Below, in pieces: positions 31,523 through 41,620 of a stretch of 64,000 bases of DNA (positions within the stretch are counted from its first letter, which is position 1; each line of letters begins with the position of its first letter). A model generated the notes under the pieces. It was given only the letters and a program-made list of their open reading frames with translations, did no database searches and was not told where the DNA came from. The translations under genes were made by a program, and so were the position numbers. Location: assembly GCA_031771865.1 (NCBI GenBank), contig JASISA010000022.1:310001-374000 (forward strand), in the 5' to 3' direction. The DNA is from Nothophaeocryptopus gaeumannii (Eukaryota; Ascomycota; Dothideomycetes; Mycosphaerellales; Mycosphaerellaceae).

Positions 31523-32711
31523 ATGCCTCTCGTTCAGGGTCGAAAGCGACGCGCGGTAAGTGGAGCAGAGCTGCGGCTGCGACAGTTCGATCATTAACGC
31601 GGGTTGTCGGCGTGTGCATAGCGAGAAGACGACGCCGATGAGCACGAGGAGGGCAACGAATCTTCCCCCGAGCCACAGACCCAGCGACGGCGCATCCAGG
31701 GCGGCGACAAGGACAACGATGGCACCTTCAACGGCAACAGCGGGACGAATGCAACACAGAATGCCAGCGTCCACGACATGGCCAAAAAGCTCGTTCGCCT
31801 CGCAATGGCATGCGAATACCAGCGGAGACCCCTTCGGCGGCAGGACGTAAGCGACAAAGTGCTGGGTGCAAATAGCAGGGCCTTTCGACAAGTCTGGAAC
31901 GAGGCGCAGAATCAACTCTCCGAAACGTTTGGCATGCGACTGGAGGAGCTGCCTGCAAAGGGAAACGTGACATTACAGCAGCGGCGAGGTGAGGGCTGAT
32001 TGTCCTATCCCCCAAACATTGCTTGGCCGTCACTGACTGAGCTCAGCTGCCCAGAAGAAAGACTCACAGTCTAAGAGCAACACGACTACATCCTGGATGC
32101 TAACATCTATCCTGCCAGGCGATTACCATGACCCGATCATTTTGAAACCGAACTCTGCACCAACCCCCGCTGAAGACGCTAAATACACTGGTGTCTACAG
32201 TATGCTCGTTTCGCTTGTGCTGCTCTCCGGCGGGAGCATCCCAGATGCCAAGATGGATCGATATCTGAAACGCCTACATATAGACGAGCGAACCCCGGTC
32301 ACGGACTACGAAAAGAACGAGAAGCTCATGAAGAGACTGGAAAAGGACGGGTATCTGCTCAGAATCAAGGAGAGCACCGGAACGGGGGAAGACGATATAT
32401 CCTGGATTGTGGGTCCACGGGGCAAAGTCGAGATCGGAGTCGAAGGTGTTAGAGGTCTGGCCAGATCTGTTTGGGGCGATCTGACTTCCGAGAGAGAGGA
32501 GGACGACCTGGATAGGAAAGTGGAGCGTTCACTCGGCGGTTTTGACAGCGTGGAAAGGCCACAGACGCAACCAGGTCAGACACAAAGGTCAAAGTCGAAG
32601 AACAAGCGGAAAGAGGAGAGGCGAGAAGACGAAGACGAAGATCAGGAAGAGGACGACGAAATCGAAGATGACGACGAGTCCGAAACAGCAGAGGAGCCAA
32701 TTCAGGCATAA
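31523..32711 (+). CDS. NSE3: Smc5-Smc6 complex subunit Nse3 (MAGE domain)
   Basis: Exons 31523-31555, 31622-31988 and 32047-32711 give 354 residues. After a basic/acidic start (MPLVQGRKRRA) comes the MAGE homology domain: DMAKKLVRLAMACEYQRRPL, SRAFRQVWNEAQNQL, then the second winged helix with YSMLVSLVLLSGGSIPDAKM and YEKNEKLMKRLEKDGYLLRI. The tail after residue 275 is highly acidic and Lys-rich. Nse3 pairs with Nse1 and Nse4 and binds DNA within the Smc5/6 complex in genome repair. Introns are short with standard signals. Confidence 0.92.
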
Positions 32712-33489
32712 TGATTGCGCGAAGCTCTCCTGCAGGCCAGTTGCTCCAGTAGATCGCAGCATGTGGTAAGGCTGCCCTTTTGCAAGTGCGGAAAGCACTT
32801 ATCGGTGCTCGCGTGCTTGATTCCTCCAGCGAGGCCGTCTAGTATAGGGTTTGCTGTGTTGCACCACATGAGCTTCCCCTGTCAAGATTGCTTTGGCAAT
32901 GCGATACGCTTAGCAAGCGCTGATTAATATGGAAACGAGCTTTTGGCTCTGTGGAAGATGTGGCGTGAAACGAGTCGACGAGAGAATTGCTACCATCTCT
33001 TTCTCTTTCCGCCAGGACTTGGCTTTTCATGGGCGCAAGATGACCATGCGCCAGGTCCACTGTACGAGCCTTAGAGGCCCTCCACGAGGTTGGACGTTCA
33101 GAGCACTCATGCAGCGTTGCTCATTGCGCTGGTGCTAGCGTCGTCCAGCCTGTCTCCCACGACATCTCGCCAAGTATTTGGCTCGCAGCACCGATCCGCT
33201 TGGAGGAAATTAGTTATTCGGCCGCGACTCTGGTCTTCGGCGATGGAGAGCCGCAGCATGGCTGTTCTCTTCCGTTGAATTACAAGAGGAACCATACTCT
33301 TAGAGGAATTGGGGATTACGCTTTGTCAGATCATCGAGATTTTTCAACTGCTCATGGCAAGCTGCTTCCTCAAGATGCTACTCATCGGTACCCTCCTGGC
33401 TTGCGCGAGCTGATCCGACGTTTGTTTCGCAGACTGTAAGACAGATTGGCGTGCCGAGTACAGCATTAGTACTTACTGCGTCAACATAG
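32712..33489. other. Upstream region of the isochorismatase-like gene
   Basis: The 778 bp must hold the missing first exon of the next gene, but no ATG exon splices clearly to it. The frame of that gene is open back to about 33423 without an ATG. Confidence 0.4.
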
Positions 33490-34239
33490 CCGTCTCATTC
33501 GAACGACTCAAGAAGAACGACTCACTTCTACTTATTCTTGATCTTCAAGATGGCCTGTACAGCTTCGCGCGCGACTTCGATCCAACACTCTACTATAACG
33601 CCATGATAGCACACTCTGCCATCGGAAAGCTCTTAGATATTCCAGTGATCATGACGACTTTCGCGCAGACAGGCCCAAACGGAAGGCTTCCAAAGGAAAT
33701 CTTAGACTCCCACCCGGACTCGCCGCTGATACACAGACAAAGCGAGGTCAATACCTGGGACAACGAAGAGTTTCGCGGTGCCGTCAGAAGCACCGGGAAA
33801 AGCCAGGTCGTCCTGGGTGGGATTGTGACTGACGTTTGTGAGTCCTGCGCAGAGGTTGCTTTTTGCCAACAGAATGCAGCCAGTAGCAGACGACAACTTA
33901 GATCGTTGAGCTGACTTTTTGGATGCTCCAGGCACAACATCTCTCGTTCTATCTCTGCGAGCAGAGGAGTGCAGTGTTTGGGCCAACGTCGAGGCTTCGG
34001 GAACAACGACTGAGCTGATCCGCGACGTTTCGAACGACCGTATGGCACGAGCCGGAGCCCAGATTGTTTCGCTGTTCAGTATCATGTGCGAACTGATGCG
34101 AGATTGGCGCCACACACCTGGAGCCGAGACTGTCATTCCATGGTTGGCAAAGTATGATGGCATTGTAGCACAGGCGCATGGTGGTGCAGTGCTGAATGGA
34201 TCGATCATCTCGGGAGAAGCAGCTCTCCTTCCCAACTAG
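33490..34239 (+). CDS. Isochorismatase-family cysteine hydrolase (5' end not resolved)
   Basis: Exons 33490-33837 and 33932-34239 encode about 218 residues, nearly a whole domain. Motifs: a catalytic Asp strand (LLLILDLQDGLYSFARDFDP), a basic segment after MTTFAQTGPNGRLPKEI, and the catalytic Cys in GGIVTDVCTTSL, whose codon is split by the intron (T|GC). The C-terminus has ASGTTTELIRDVSNDRM and a helix MCELMRDWRHTPG, as in YcaC-like hydrolases of fungi. The substrate is unknown. The likely acceptor CATAG before 33490 implies a small upstream exon with the start codon. The listed start is therefore the first supported exon base, not a start codon. Confidence 0.85.
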
Positions 34240-34768
34240 CAGGACCCTGTGGGAGGGACTACACAAAAAAGCCCGGCTAGATCGGCACGCTGAATGAGTG
34301 GCACTCGACGGAGAAGCAATGGAAGGTGGAAGCGCTCGGCAGTTCCACGGTTACAACGTCGAATAAGTAGCAGAGCTATGTCGGCAGAGCTTAGTGGACT
34401 ATCGGCATCAAACGCAGTACCTGATCCTATCAGGTTGGGTCGTCAGACTTGCGCCTTTCACTCGAAGCATTGACCTGCGTATACATGTGACAGACGGGAG
34501 CGGAGTGACGTGAATATCGTTGCCGCACGTGGGTCTATTTTGGGGGGCAGCGGGAGATGACGCCACTGCAAGGACCCTGGTGTGCCCCGCCTGCTCAGGC
34601 ACAAAAGTTTGGCGGGACACCGTTGCATGTCATAGCTCCTCGGTACACAAGCATCGCATGAGACACACAGGCATTGCAGGACAGTCTTGCCGCAGATTCC
34701 CTTCAGTGGCCCTCACGCTGCAAAGGTCGTCGACTTGCTCCGTCCACGTCCACATCGGCTTCCGGAAG
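34240..34768. other. Intergenic
   Basis: The 529 bp between two + strand genes hold no supported gene. The last part is the promoter and leader of the phosphorylase gene. Confidence 0.5.
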
Positions 34769-35782
34769 ATGGCAAACGTGGCCAATCACTACGGGGGTAC
34801 GTCTCCCCTCTCGCTCACCTCACATGTATACCTTACCTGATGCCTTATACCTTGCTTACATGAACACACAGATGCCATTCCTATCGCGGTCATCGGCGGC
34901 ACCGGCCTGCAGTCGCTCGCCGACTTCACGCATGTCGCCACGCTCGAGCCTACGACGCCCTGGGGCAAGCCTTCGTCGCCCATCTCCGTGCTGCACCACC
35001 CGTCGCCCTCCACCGGCAAGCCCATCGCCGTGGCCTTCATCTCTCGCCATGGCTTGCACCACGAGCTCGCCCCGCACGAGGTCCCCGCGCGAGCCAACAT
35101 CGCCGCCCTTCGCAGTCTCGGCGTGAGAACCGTCATTGCCTTCTCCGCCGTGGGCAGTCTGCAGGAGGACATCAAGCCCCGCGACTTCGTGGTGCCAGAC
35201 CAGATCATCGACCGCACCAAGGGCATCCGGCCCTTCACCTTCTTCGATGGCGGCATGGTGGGACACGTAGGCTTTGCCGACCCCTTCGACGCTCAGGTGG
35301 CGCAGATTGTGCGTCGGTGCGGACACAGCTTGGAGGGCGACGGCGTCCGACTACACGATGGCGGCACCATCATCTGCATGGAAGGCCCACAGTTCTCCAC
35401 ACGCGCCGAGAGCAACATGTATCGCAGCTGGGGCGGATCCGTCATCAACATGTCTGCGCTGCCCGAGGCGAAATTGGCCAAGGAGGCTGAGATTGCGTAT
35501 CAGATGATTTGCATGAGCACCGACTTTGACTGCTGGCATGACTCGGCTGGTGACGTGACTGTAGAGATGGTCATGGGCAACATGAAAGCAAACGCAGAGA
35601 ACGCCAGGCGCTTTGTCGGCGCAGTCTTGGACGAGCTGAGCAAAGAAGAGCACGCCGAGCTGGTCGCCGCGAAGCATCTGCAGGGGCAGACCAAATTTGC
35701 CGGCAGCATTACCGCTCCGGCGGGCAGGTCTGAAGAGGCAAAGAAGAAGCTCTCGTGGCTGTTCCCAGGATACTTCGACTGA
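34769..35782 (+). CDS. MEU1: S-methyl-5'-thioadenosine phosphorylase
   Basis: Exons 34769-34796 and 34872-35782 (intron GTACGT...CACAG, phase 1) give 312 residues. The protein starts MANVANHYGD and continues with the phosphate-binding IAVIGGTGLQSL, then ISRHGLHHELAPHEVPARAN, the SVGSL-like AFSAVGSLQEDIKP, and the substrate-binding MEGPQFSTRAESNMYRSWGG and INMSALPEAKLA. These match PNP/MTAP family 2. The enzyme splits methylthioadenosine to adenine and methylthioribose 1-phosphate, feeding the methionine salvage pathway after polyamine synthesis. Full length; nothing unusual. Confidence 0.95.
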
Positions 35783-36028
35783 GTCTCCCTGTGTCCATGT
35801 CGACCAGCGCATTTCAACATGACGCACCCATAGAAGTTAATGATACCCTGCTGCGATCCTGCGTCAGACTCATTCGATTTGCTGCCCCGTCAAAATCCCT
35901 CTCACACTCCGGTTGGCTCTCGGCTTCTCAATGTCTCCCGGCCACTGTGTTCGCCTCCATAGAGTCCATGATGGCGTCCTACGAGCGATCAGCGCGGGGC
36001 CTGGAGAAAAGCATTCATCTACACTTAC

Positions 36029-36840
36029 CTAGCTCTTACACTGATGCTGTACTCCCCAGCCATCGACCGTAAAGCGCCTGCCATCCGGCTCTGTCCGCGG
36101 CCATTCCAAGCTCATATCACCGGCACACATGAGTGCTTGTCTGATATAATCAAAGCAGTTCAGGATGTGGTCGGCTTGCGGAGCCAGTACGATGTCATAC
36201 ACTTCCTGAGCGTTGGTTTGATTCAAAAATGCCTGCATCGTGTACTTGTAGGTTCGCATATGCGAAAGACAGTGTAGCTGGTGGAAGAAGCTGATGTCGT
36301 AGACTTCACCATTCCGGGTGTGCTTGCCCAACGGCAGACTAATTTCCCGTGGCTCATCGATGACCACAAACCCTTTACCGGGCTGAAATATTCTCAGCAC
36401 CGTACACGTCCAAAGAAGCTACTTGGACTTACAGGCACGAGCGATTCCAAAGCAGAGTCCAAGTCTGGAGAGGATGGCGAAGCAAAGCGATCGTTGGGTT
36501 CGAACGTAATGCGAGATATAGGAACTTGTACACATATTAGCCTTGTACAGATCGTAGGCGGCACGATCTACGCACTTTCTGTGATGGGGTCCGCCATCGG
36601 TGCTACTACTGGATCTTTGTGCCATGGCAAGACCAGTACCACCAGTAAACAAGCCGAGACTATCACGATCGCCATGAGAGATGTTCTCAGGCGTTGGTAT
36701 GACCTCTGTAGCTTTTGACATTGGTCTCTGAGAACCCTCTCGCATTTCTCTTCGCTGAGAATCAGGTCTTCTTGTTCGACATCGCGAGCGGTCCAGCTTG
36801 TTGACTCTTCGAGAAGTCGAAGATCCCTTGGGACTGACAT
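36029..36840 (-). CDS. UstYa-like (DUF3328) membrane protein with altered second metal motif
   Basis: Exons 36576-36840, 36433-36524 and 36029-36382 give 236 residues. A cytoplasmic N-terminus is followed by one helix (SLMAIVIVSACLLVVLVLPW) and a lumenal domain containing ITFEPNDRFASP, PGKGFVVID and the first HxxHC motif, HQLHC. The second motif, normally HxxHC before DYxRQxLMC, reads HILNCFDYIRQALMC, so His is replaced by Asn. UstYa-type proteins are copper-dependent oxidases or cyclases in fungal RiPP and other secondary pathways. No precursor-peptide gene or other pathway gene is recognisable nearby, so this looks like an orphan copy. Both introns have clear signals and frame is kept. Confidence 0.9.
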
Positions 36841-37218
36841 GCTTGACGGAATCTTTTAGTCGAGCTCGAGATAATACAGCGCAAGGTAGGTCAAAAGGAG
36901 GAGACAGGACAGATAACAACGAAGGGGTGTTTTTGGCATCTTGCTGACGCACTTCGATCAACTACAGGTTGGACCAACCAAGTGGTTACATGTAGCATGC
37001 ACTGACTTCCCAAACTAAAACCTGATAGATACGAAACGGCGAAGGGTATCAATCTGGTGCGACACACAAGCAATCTGAATCCTTCGCTTGGCGTCGCCAT
37101 TCTATTGGTGAGACGCAAGTGCGAAATATTCCATGAAGCGCATCCGTGACCGGCTTACAGTAGGTAGATATCGATAATAGGTACGGCCACAGAATACTCC
37201 CGAGGTAGGAGATAGGGA
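36841..37218. other. Intergenic between UstYa-like and GH64 genes
   Basis: The 378 bp form the promoter of the UstYa-like gene and the 3' flank of the glucanase gene. No gene is seen. Confidence 0.5.
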
Positions 37219-38806
37219 TCAGGCGGCGTAGGCATTGTTGCCTCCGGCTGTGACGGTGAGCTTGGACGGTGAAAAGCTGTACACTGCGCCTTCTTGCGGG
37301 TTACCTGTTGCTTCATGAGCTTCTTAGATTCAATCGATGTATGTCGAATGTGGCAAAACAATCTGACTGACCTCCGTCGGGTGTGACATCGTCATAAGGA
37401 AATGAGTATCCTAAACCGTCCACGTTCGCAGCGTGCACAACCCTTGCATAGTGCTGTTGTGCGACTGTCAGCCTTATCTCAATGTGCCACTGCAAATGAT
37501 CGGACTCACATTTGTGGTAGCATTCTGATAGTACTGTGTTGGGTTCGTTCCGTTCGGCGTCGCATTGCTGAGGAGCAATGTACTTCGATCGAAAGCCGCT
37601 GCCAGCCTTGGGATGATTGTATTGGTCTTGCTGTTACTACCGGTGGCTGAAAAGCGACACTGTAAGCCCACGTCCCATTGATGGTTTCTTCCACTCGTGA
37701 GGATTCTTACCAAATGGGCCAGTATTCTGCCCGAAAATATCCTTTGCATTTGGCTTCGCGAAGGTACTCCCATCTCCAAAGTCCAGGGTACTAGACGAAG
37801 TCATTTGACCCTGCACTTCACCCCATTGGGCCTGCGTGTCGATAGTGATAGGCGTACTCTTGTACTTGGCCCATACTTGGTTGACGTAGTCTGTCCAATA
37901 GGTGGCGAACCAATCTGGATTGAGAGTGATTCCAGAGTTGGGGCTTAAAGCTCGTAGATCTTGGCCATTGCTCTGAGTTATCAATGAACTCCACCGTCTT
38001 CCGTCCATCCCAGTCTGCGCACGGAGACCTGAGCAAACGGTGGCCAGGCCGTTAGCGCGCATGCCCGCAACATGCTGACTGGCTCCAGACGTGTCTGTCA
38101 AAGTCAGTGCAACCGGAAGATTGCTGACGAAGTCAACGTATGAGATGTTCACGAAGACCTGGGAGGAGTTGAAGGTGAACTCGCAGAAGCTGAAATTGAT
38201 GTTGTAGTTTGGGTCAGAAGGATTGAAAACAGAGGGCTCCACCAGACCCGGTCCAGGATTGAGAAGAAAGGTCAACGGTGTCGTTTGACTGAACCAGATC
38301 CGCCCTCCAGCGATCCTGGGAATTGTCGCAGTGACTACGTTGCCGGGAGCCCCGAGCGGTATGGATATATTGACCGGGATCTTCTGCCCTGTCGAGGACG
38401 GACTCGACGGATAGTACGGGGTCACTGCATCTGCCTGCAGCAAAAAGAGGGCATTGTTGTTGTCGATGGCCTGGCCGGTGATATACGCATAGATCTGGCT
38501 TGAACTTGACTGGTTCTCGAGAGCCACCTGCAATGTTCCCGTGGCAGTCGCAGCTTGGGAGCTCGTAACCACTGCGCGGTTCTTGGTCTTCGGAGGCTGT
38601 TGCTTCTGCGGAACCTGTTCCCGCTGGTCGACGTTTGGCTGCCACAACGAAGGGATATCTTGAGTGGCTTCTGTGCGTACTGCTGGGTCCGGAGCATCTC
38701 TGGTCAAGGAGGCCTTGGACTTGACACTGCCGGCCTTGGGTTTCTTGTGCAGATGTCGATTGACAAGGCTTCGGATTCCATCTTTTAGCGATCCCAGAGC
38801 ACCCAT
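37219..38806 (-). CDS. Glycoside hydrolase family 64 (thaumatin-like) beta-1,3-glucanase
   Basis: Exons 37711-38806, 37510-37646, 37372-37453 and 37219-37304 give 466 residues. The GH64 fold runs from about residue 88 (LQVALENQSSSSQIYAYITG) through TIPRIAGGRIWFS, FLLNPGPGLVEPSVFNPSDP, FCEFTFNSSQVFVNISYVDF and NGLATVCSGL to HYARVVHAANVDGLGYSFPY and a final SPSKLTVTAGG. The Glu-containing FCEFTFN segment carries a likely catalytic acid (family knowledge). The start ATG 38806 follows an in-frame stretch without other ATG. The first 85 residues are Lys/Gln-rich (MGALGSLKDGIRSLVNRHLH) and show no signal peptide, unusual for a wall hydrolase. The last intron sits inside the conserved DGG segment and restores GGNPQEG. 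Confidence 0.92.
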
Positions 38807-39801
38807 GTTCGGGTTTCGATATGACTGGACTCTCAAAGCGAGTGTAGATCAATAGGAGGCTGACGTGTTGCAAGATATTGAGCCGTTAACAGCAAGATGC
38901 ACAGGATGAAACCTTCCACGGGTCCGCACTCAAGGCGGTTACGACTCTATATGTACTAAGGTGAGCAGGACCGTAGCTGCCACGTCGAAGTATACACCCA
39001 CATCTGACGCGCGATGTATACCTTTCGGTGACATCCAGTCGCTGTTAGCGAGATGCTAAGAGTGTGCAAGACACCCTCCACGGGCCATCGACGTGAAATT
39101 GTAGGTATACATTAGAAACGCCTCTCAGCATTTGGTGGGTATCTACCACACCGCATTGGTGCCGGGACCGATCGAGCGTGAGTGACTACGAAGCGCCATG
39201 TGCAGGCCATTGAAGCAGATGAGGGCGTATCTTGACAGACAGCTTTGAAGATAGCCTCACAGGCTCGAGGCTGATGTGATCTGCTGGCTCGATTAGTTCT
39301 TGGTCGCTACGTCGGCGTGAGGGAAAAGGCGTCACCTGCTGGTTGCGTGTGCCTTTGATGAGCAGTACGTCTCCTTCTCTCCTCTGCACGGTCTGCGCTA
39401 CGCTACGCTCTTGTAGAAGGTACTGTAGCGGCAGTGGGGAAGTGAGACACTTTGGGGCATGATGGCCGAGGGCACGGTACGAGGTGAACGTACCGATACA
39501 GTACGATACCTACGATACCGACGATACCCTCCACCATCGTCCGCGGAGCAGCCAGAGTAGAGCATGTCCACCTAAGCGGTGTGCTAGGACGAGGACGAGG
39601 CTTCGGGAGGTGGAACTTGGAAGGCAAAGGGTGCGATGCCTGAGGCTTAAAACAGCTTAGTCGCTCATATACTTTAGTACATGTACCCATAGATGTACCT
39701 CATGGAGCCAGATAAAGCCATCTCTAGACGTGAAGGCCGTCTTCTACTTGAACTTCGCCCTTCATTCTGCAACCGCAGAAGCTTCCTATCCTGTCGCTGC
39801 C
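38807..39801. other. Divergent promoter region, glucanase and asparaginase genes
   Basis: The 995 bp hold no supported gene. A run of CGATACC-type repeats (TACGATACCTACGATACCGA at about 39500) lies about 300 bp before the asparaginase start. Confidence 0.5.
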
Positions 39802-41243
39802 ATGGAGGACGAGCTCCCAGCAGAGAAGCAGAGCCGGGTCAAACCGCGCATCATCATTCATGGCGGCGCCGGCAACATACTCCGCGCCAACCTGCCAACG
39901 AGCTCCTACAATGCATACCGTGATGCTTTGTTGAGCATTGTGAGCGAAGCGAACGCAGAGCTACAAAGACCACACGCCACGGCCCTCGACATCGCGACTT
40001 ACGCCGTGTCTATGCTTGAGGACAACCCCCTGTTCAATGCTGGACGTGGAGCAGTCTACACCGACTCTGGCACTCATGAACTCGAGGCATCTGTGATGGT
40101 GAGTAGGGGTCACAGGAAGAGGGGCGTCGGTGTTATGAAAGTGAGAAAGTCAAAAAGTCCAATCAAGCTGGCAAGAGAAATGTTGATACACGGAGATTGG
40201 CCAGACGGCGGAGGAGCAGCAAATCATTGCCAACTTGAAGGTGAGATATGTGATCAGCTGAATGCTCACTGGGGCTTAGAGACTGTCAAGCCAAGCTACT
40301 ACTGGACGAGAAGAAGATGGGATGAGCACAGGAGAGGACTAGGCCTGTCTCATGATGATGACACATACGAGAAGCATCGCAGAGAGATAGACCGTGAGGA
40401 ATCGGAGGCCATAGACAACACCATACCTGGAGCTGAATCGTCAAGACGACTTGGGGCAGAGGAGGCACATTGGAACGGTAAGGAGTACCTGCCTCAAGGA
40501 ACCGTTGGTGCAGTCGTTTTGGACAGTTCAGGGACGCTCTGTGCAGCCACCAGCACAGGTGGTCTCACCAACAAGCTCCCCGGACGAATAGGGGACACAC
40601 CTACTCTAGGTGAGCAGTGCCGTGTTTGCCTTTGCGTGGAGACAGAGACTGACGAGTTGACTGAAGGGGCGGGTTTCTGGGCAGAAGAGTGGTTTGATTC
40701 CGAAGCCATGGCTGCGAATACTCGTAGTGCGGTACAACTAGGCATCGCAACGTCCTGGCTCACGGACTGCATCCCTGGCCTGGGTTACACATTATTGGCA
40801 CATGCAGACCCGGTCGGGCCTCGATGTAGGGCAGTCGCGATGTCGGGAACTGGTAACGGTGATAGCTTCCTGCGATGTAACGCCGTACGCACAGCAGCAG
40901 CTATTGCTCGATATGCCAGTCGTCCGAGCTCCCTTACCGTCGCAGGAGGTCAAGTATCTCTCCAGTCAGGAGTGACAGCGGTCGCAGGCCCAAATGGCCA
41001 GCTGCAGCGGTCTGCGGGCAACAGATGGTAAGACTCATCGCGCCAAGGGTAATGTACATGTGCTGATATTTATTCTGTAGGAATAAGACAGGTGAAGGGG
41101 AAGGTGGCATCATTGGTATCGAACTCGTTGATGGTAAAGGCGAGATAGTCTTTGACTGGAACTGTGGCGGCATGTTCCATGCTTGGGTGAACGAGCATGG
41201 CAAGGCTCAGTTCGAGGTTTTCCGGAAAGAGACAATGGTCTGA
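39802..41243 (+). CDS. Ntn-hydrolase asparaginase (type 2 L-asparaginase/isoaspartyl peptidase)
   Basis: Exons 39802-41027 and 41081-41243 give 462 residues from ATG 39802 (MEDELPAEKQ). Family marks are RIIIHGGAGNI near the N-terminus, NPLFNAGRGAVYTDSG and the SVMVSRGHRKRGVGVM strand. A 110-residue variable loop ends before the autoprocessing site QGTVGAVVLDSSG, where Thr becomes the new N-terminus. STGGLTNKLPGRIGDTP and the glycine-rich SGTGNGD follow. The precursor cleaves itself into alpha and beta chains and hydrolyses asparagine or isoaspartyl dipeptides. No signal peptide, so likely cytosolic. A GTGAGT at 40099 is coding, because SVMVSRG is a conserved strand. Confidence 0.92.
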
Positions 41244-41620
41244 ACATGGAGCTTAGACCATACGACCAAGACAGAGAGACTCCGGTCATGATCATCTGCA
41301 CCGAGCCCACTTTCACCGAGATCAGTGTGCTGAATAGCACAGATTTAGAAACACAAGGGCAAACTACCAGGGCAGCAGGTAATAGCAGTGCTCAATCAGG
41401 AACATCAATCGCAGTGATATTAACAATAGCCAACAAGCCCGTCAAGCGAGGTAAGGTATCGTCCAGTCGTTTCCCATACTATCATCGCATGCAAATTGGA
41501 CTCCCAGGAAATGCTGCAATGGAACACCACGCCTACTAGGGCCATGCAACGATGCCAACGCACTTGCGCGCAGATCATCCATATGAACCCCTGGCTTCAA
41601 TGGCTCATGCCGCAAAGGTC
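41244..41620. other. Intergenic between convergent genes
   Basis: The 377 bp contain only 3' flanks; the open frames seen have no coding character. Confidence 0.5.

Noticed and set aside
36029..38806. UstYa-like gene plus GH64 gene as a RiPP or secondary-metabolite cluster
   Set aside because: No precursor peptide, peptidase, methyltransferase, P450, PKS or NRPS gene is recognisable within the window around it; adjacency alone is not evidence.
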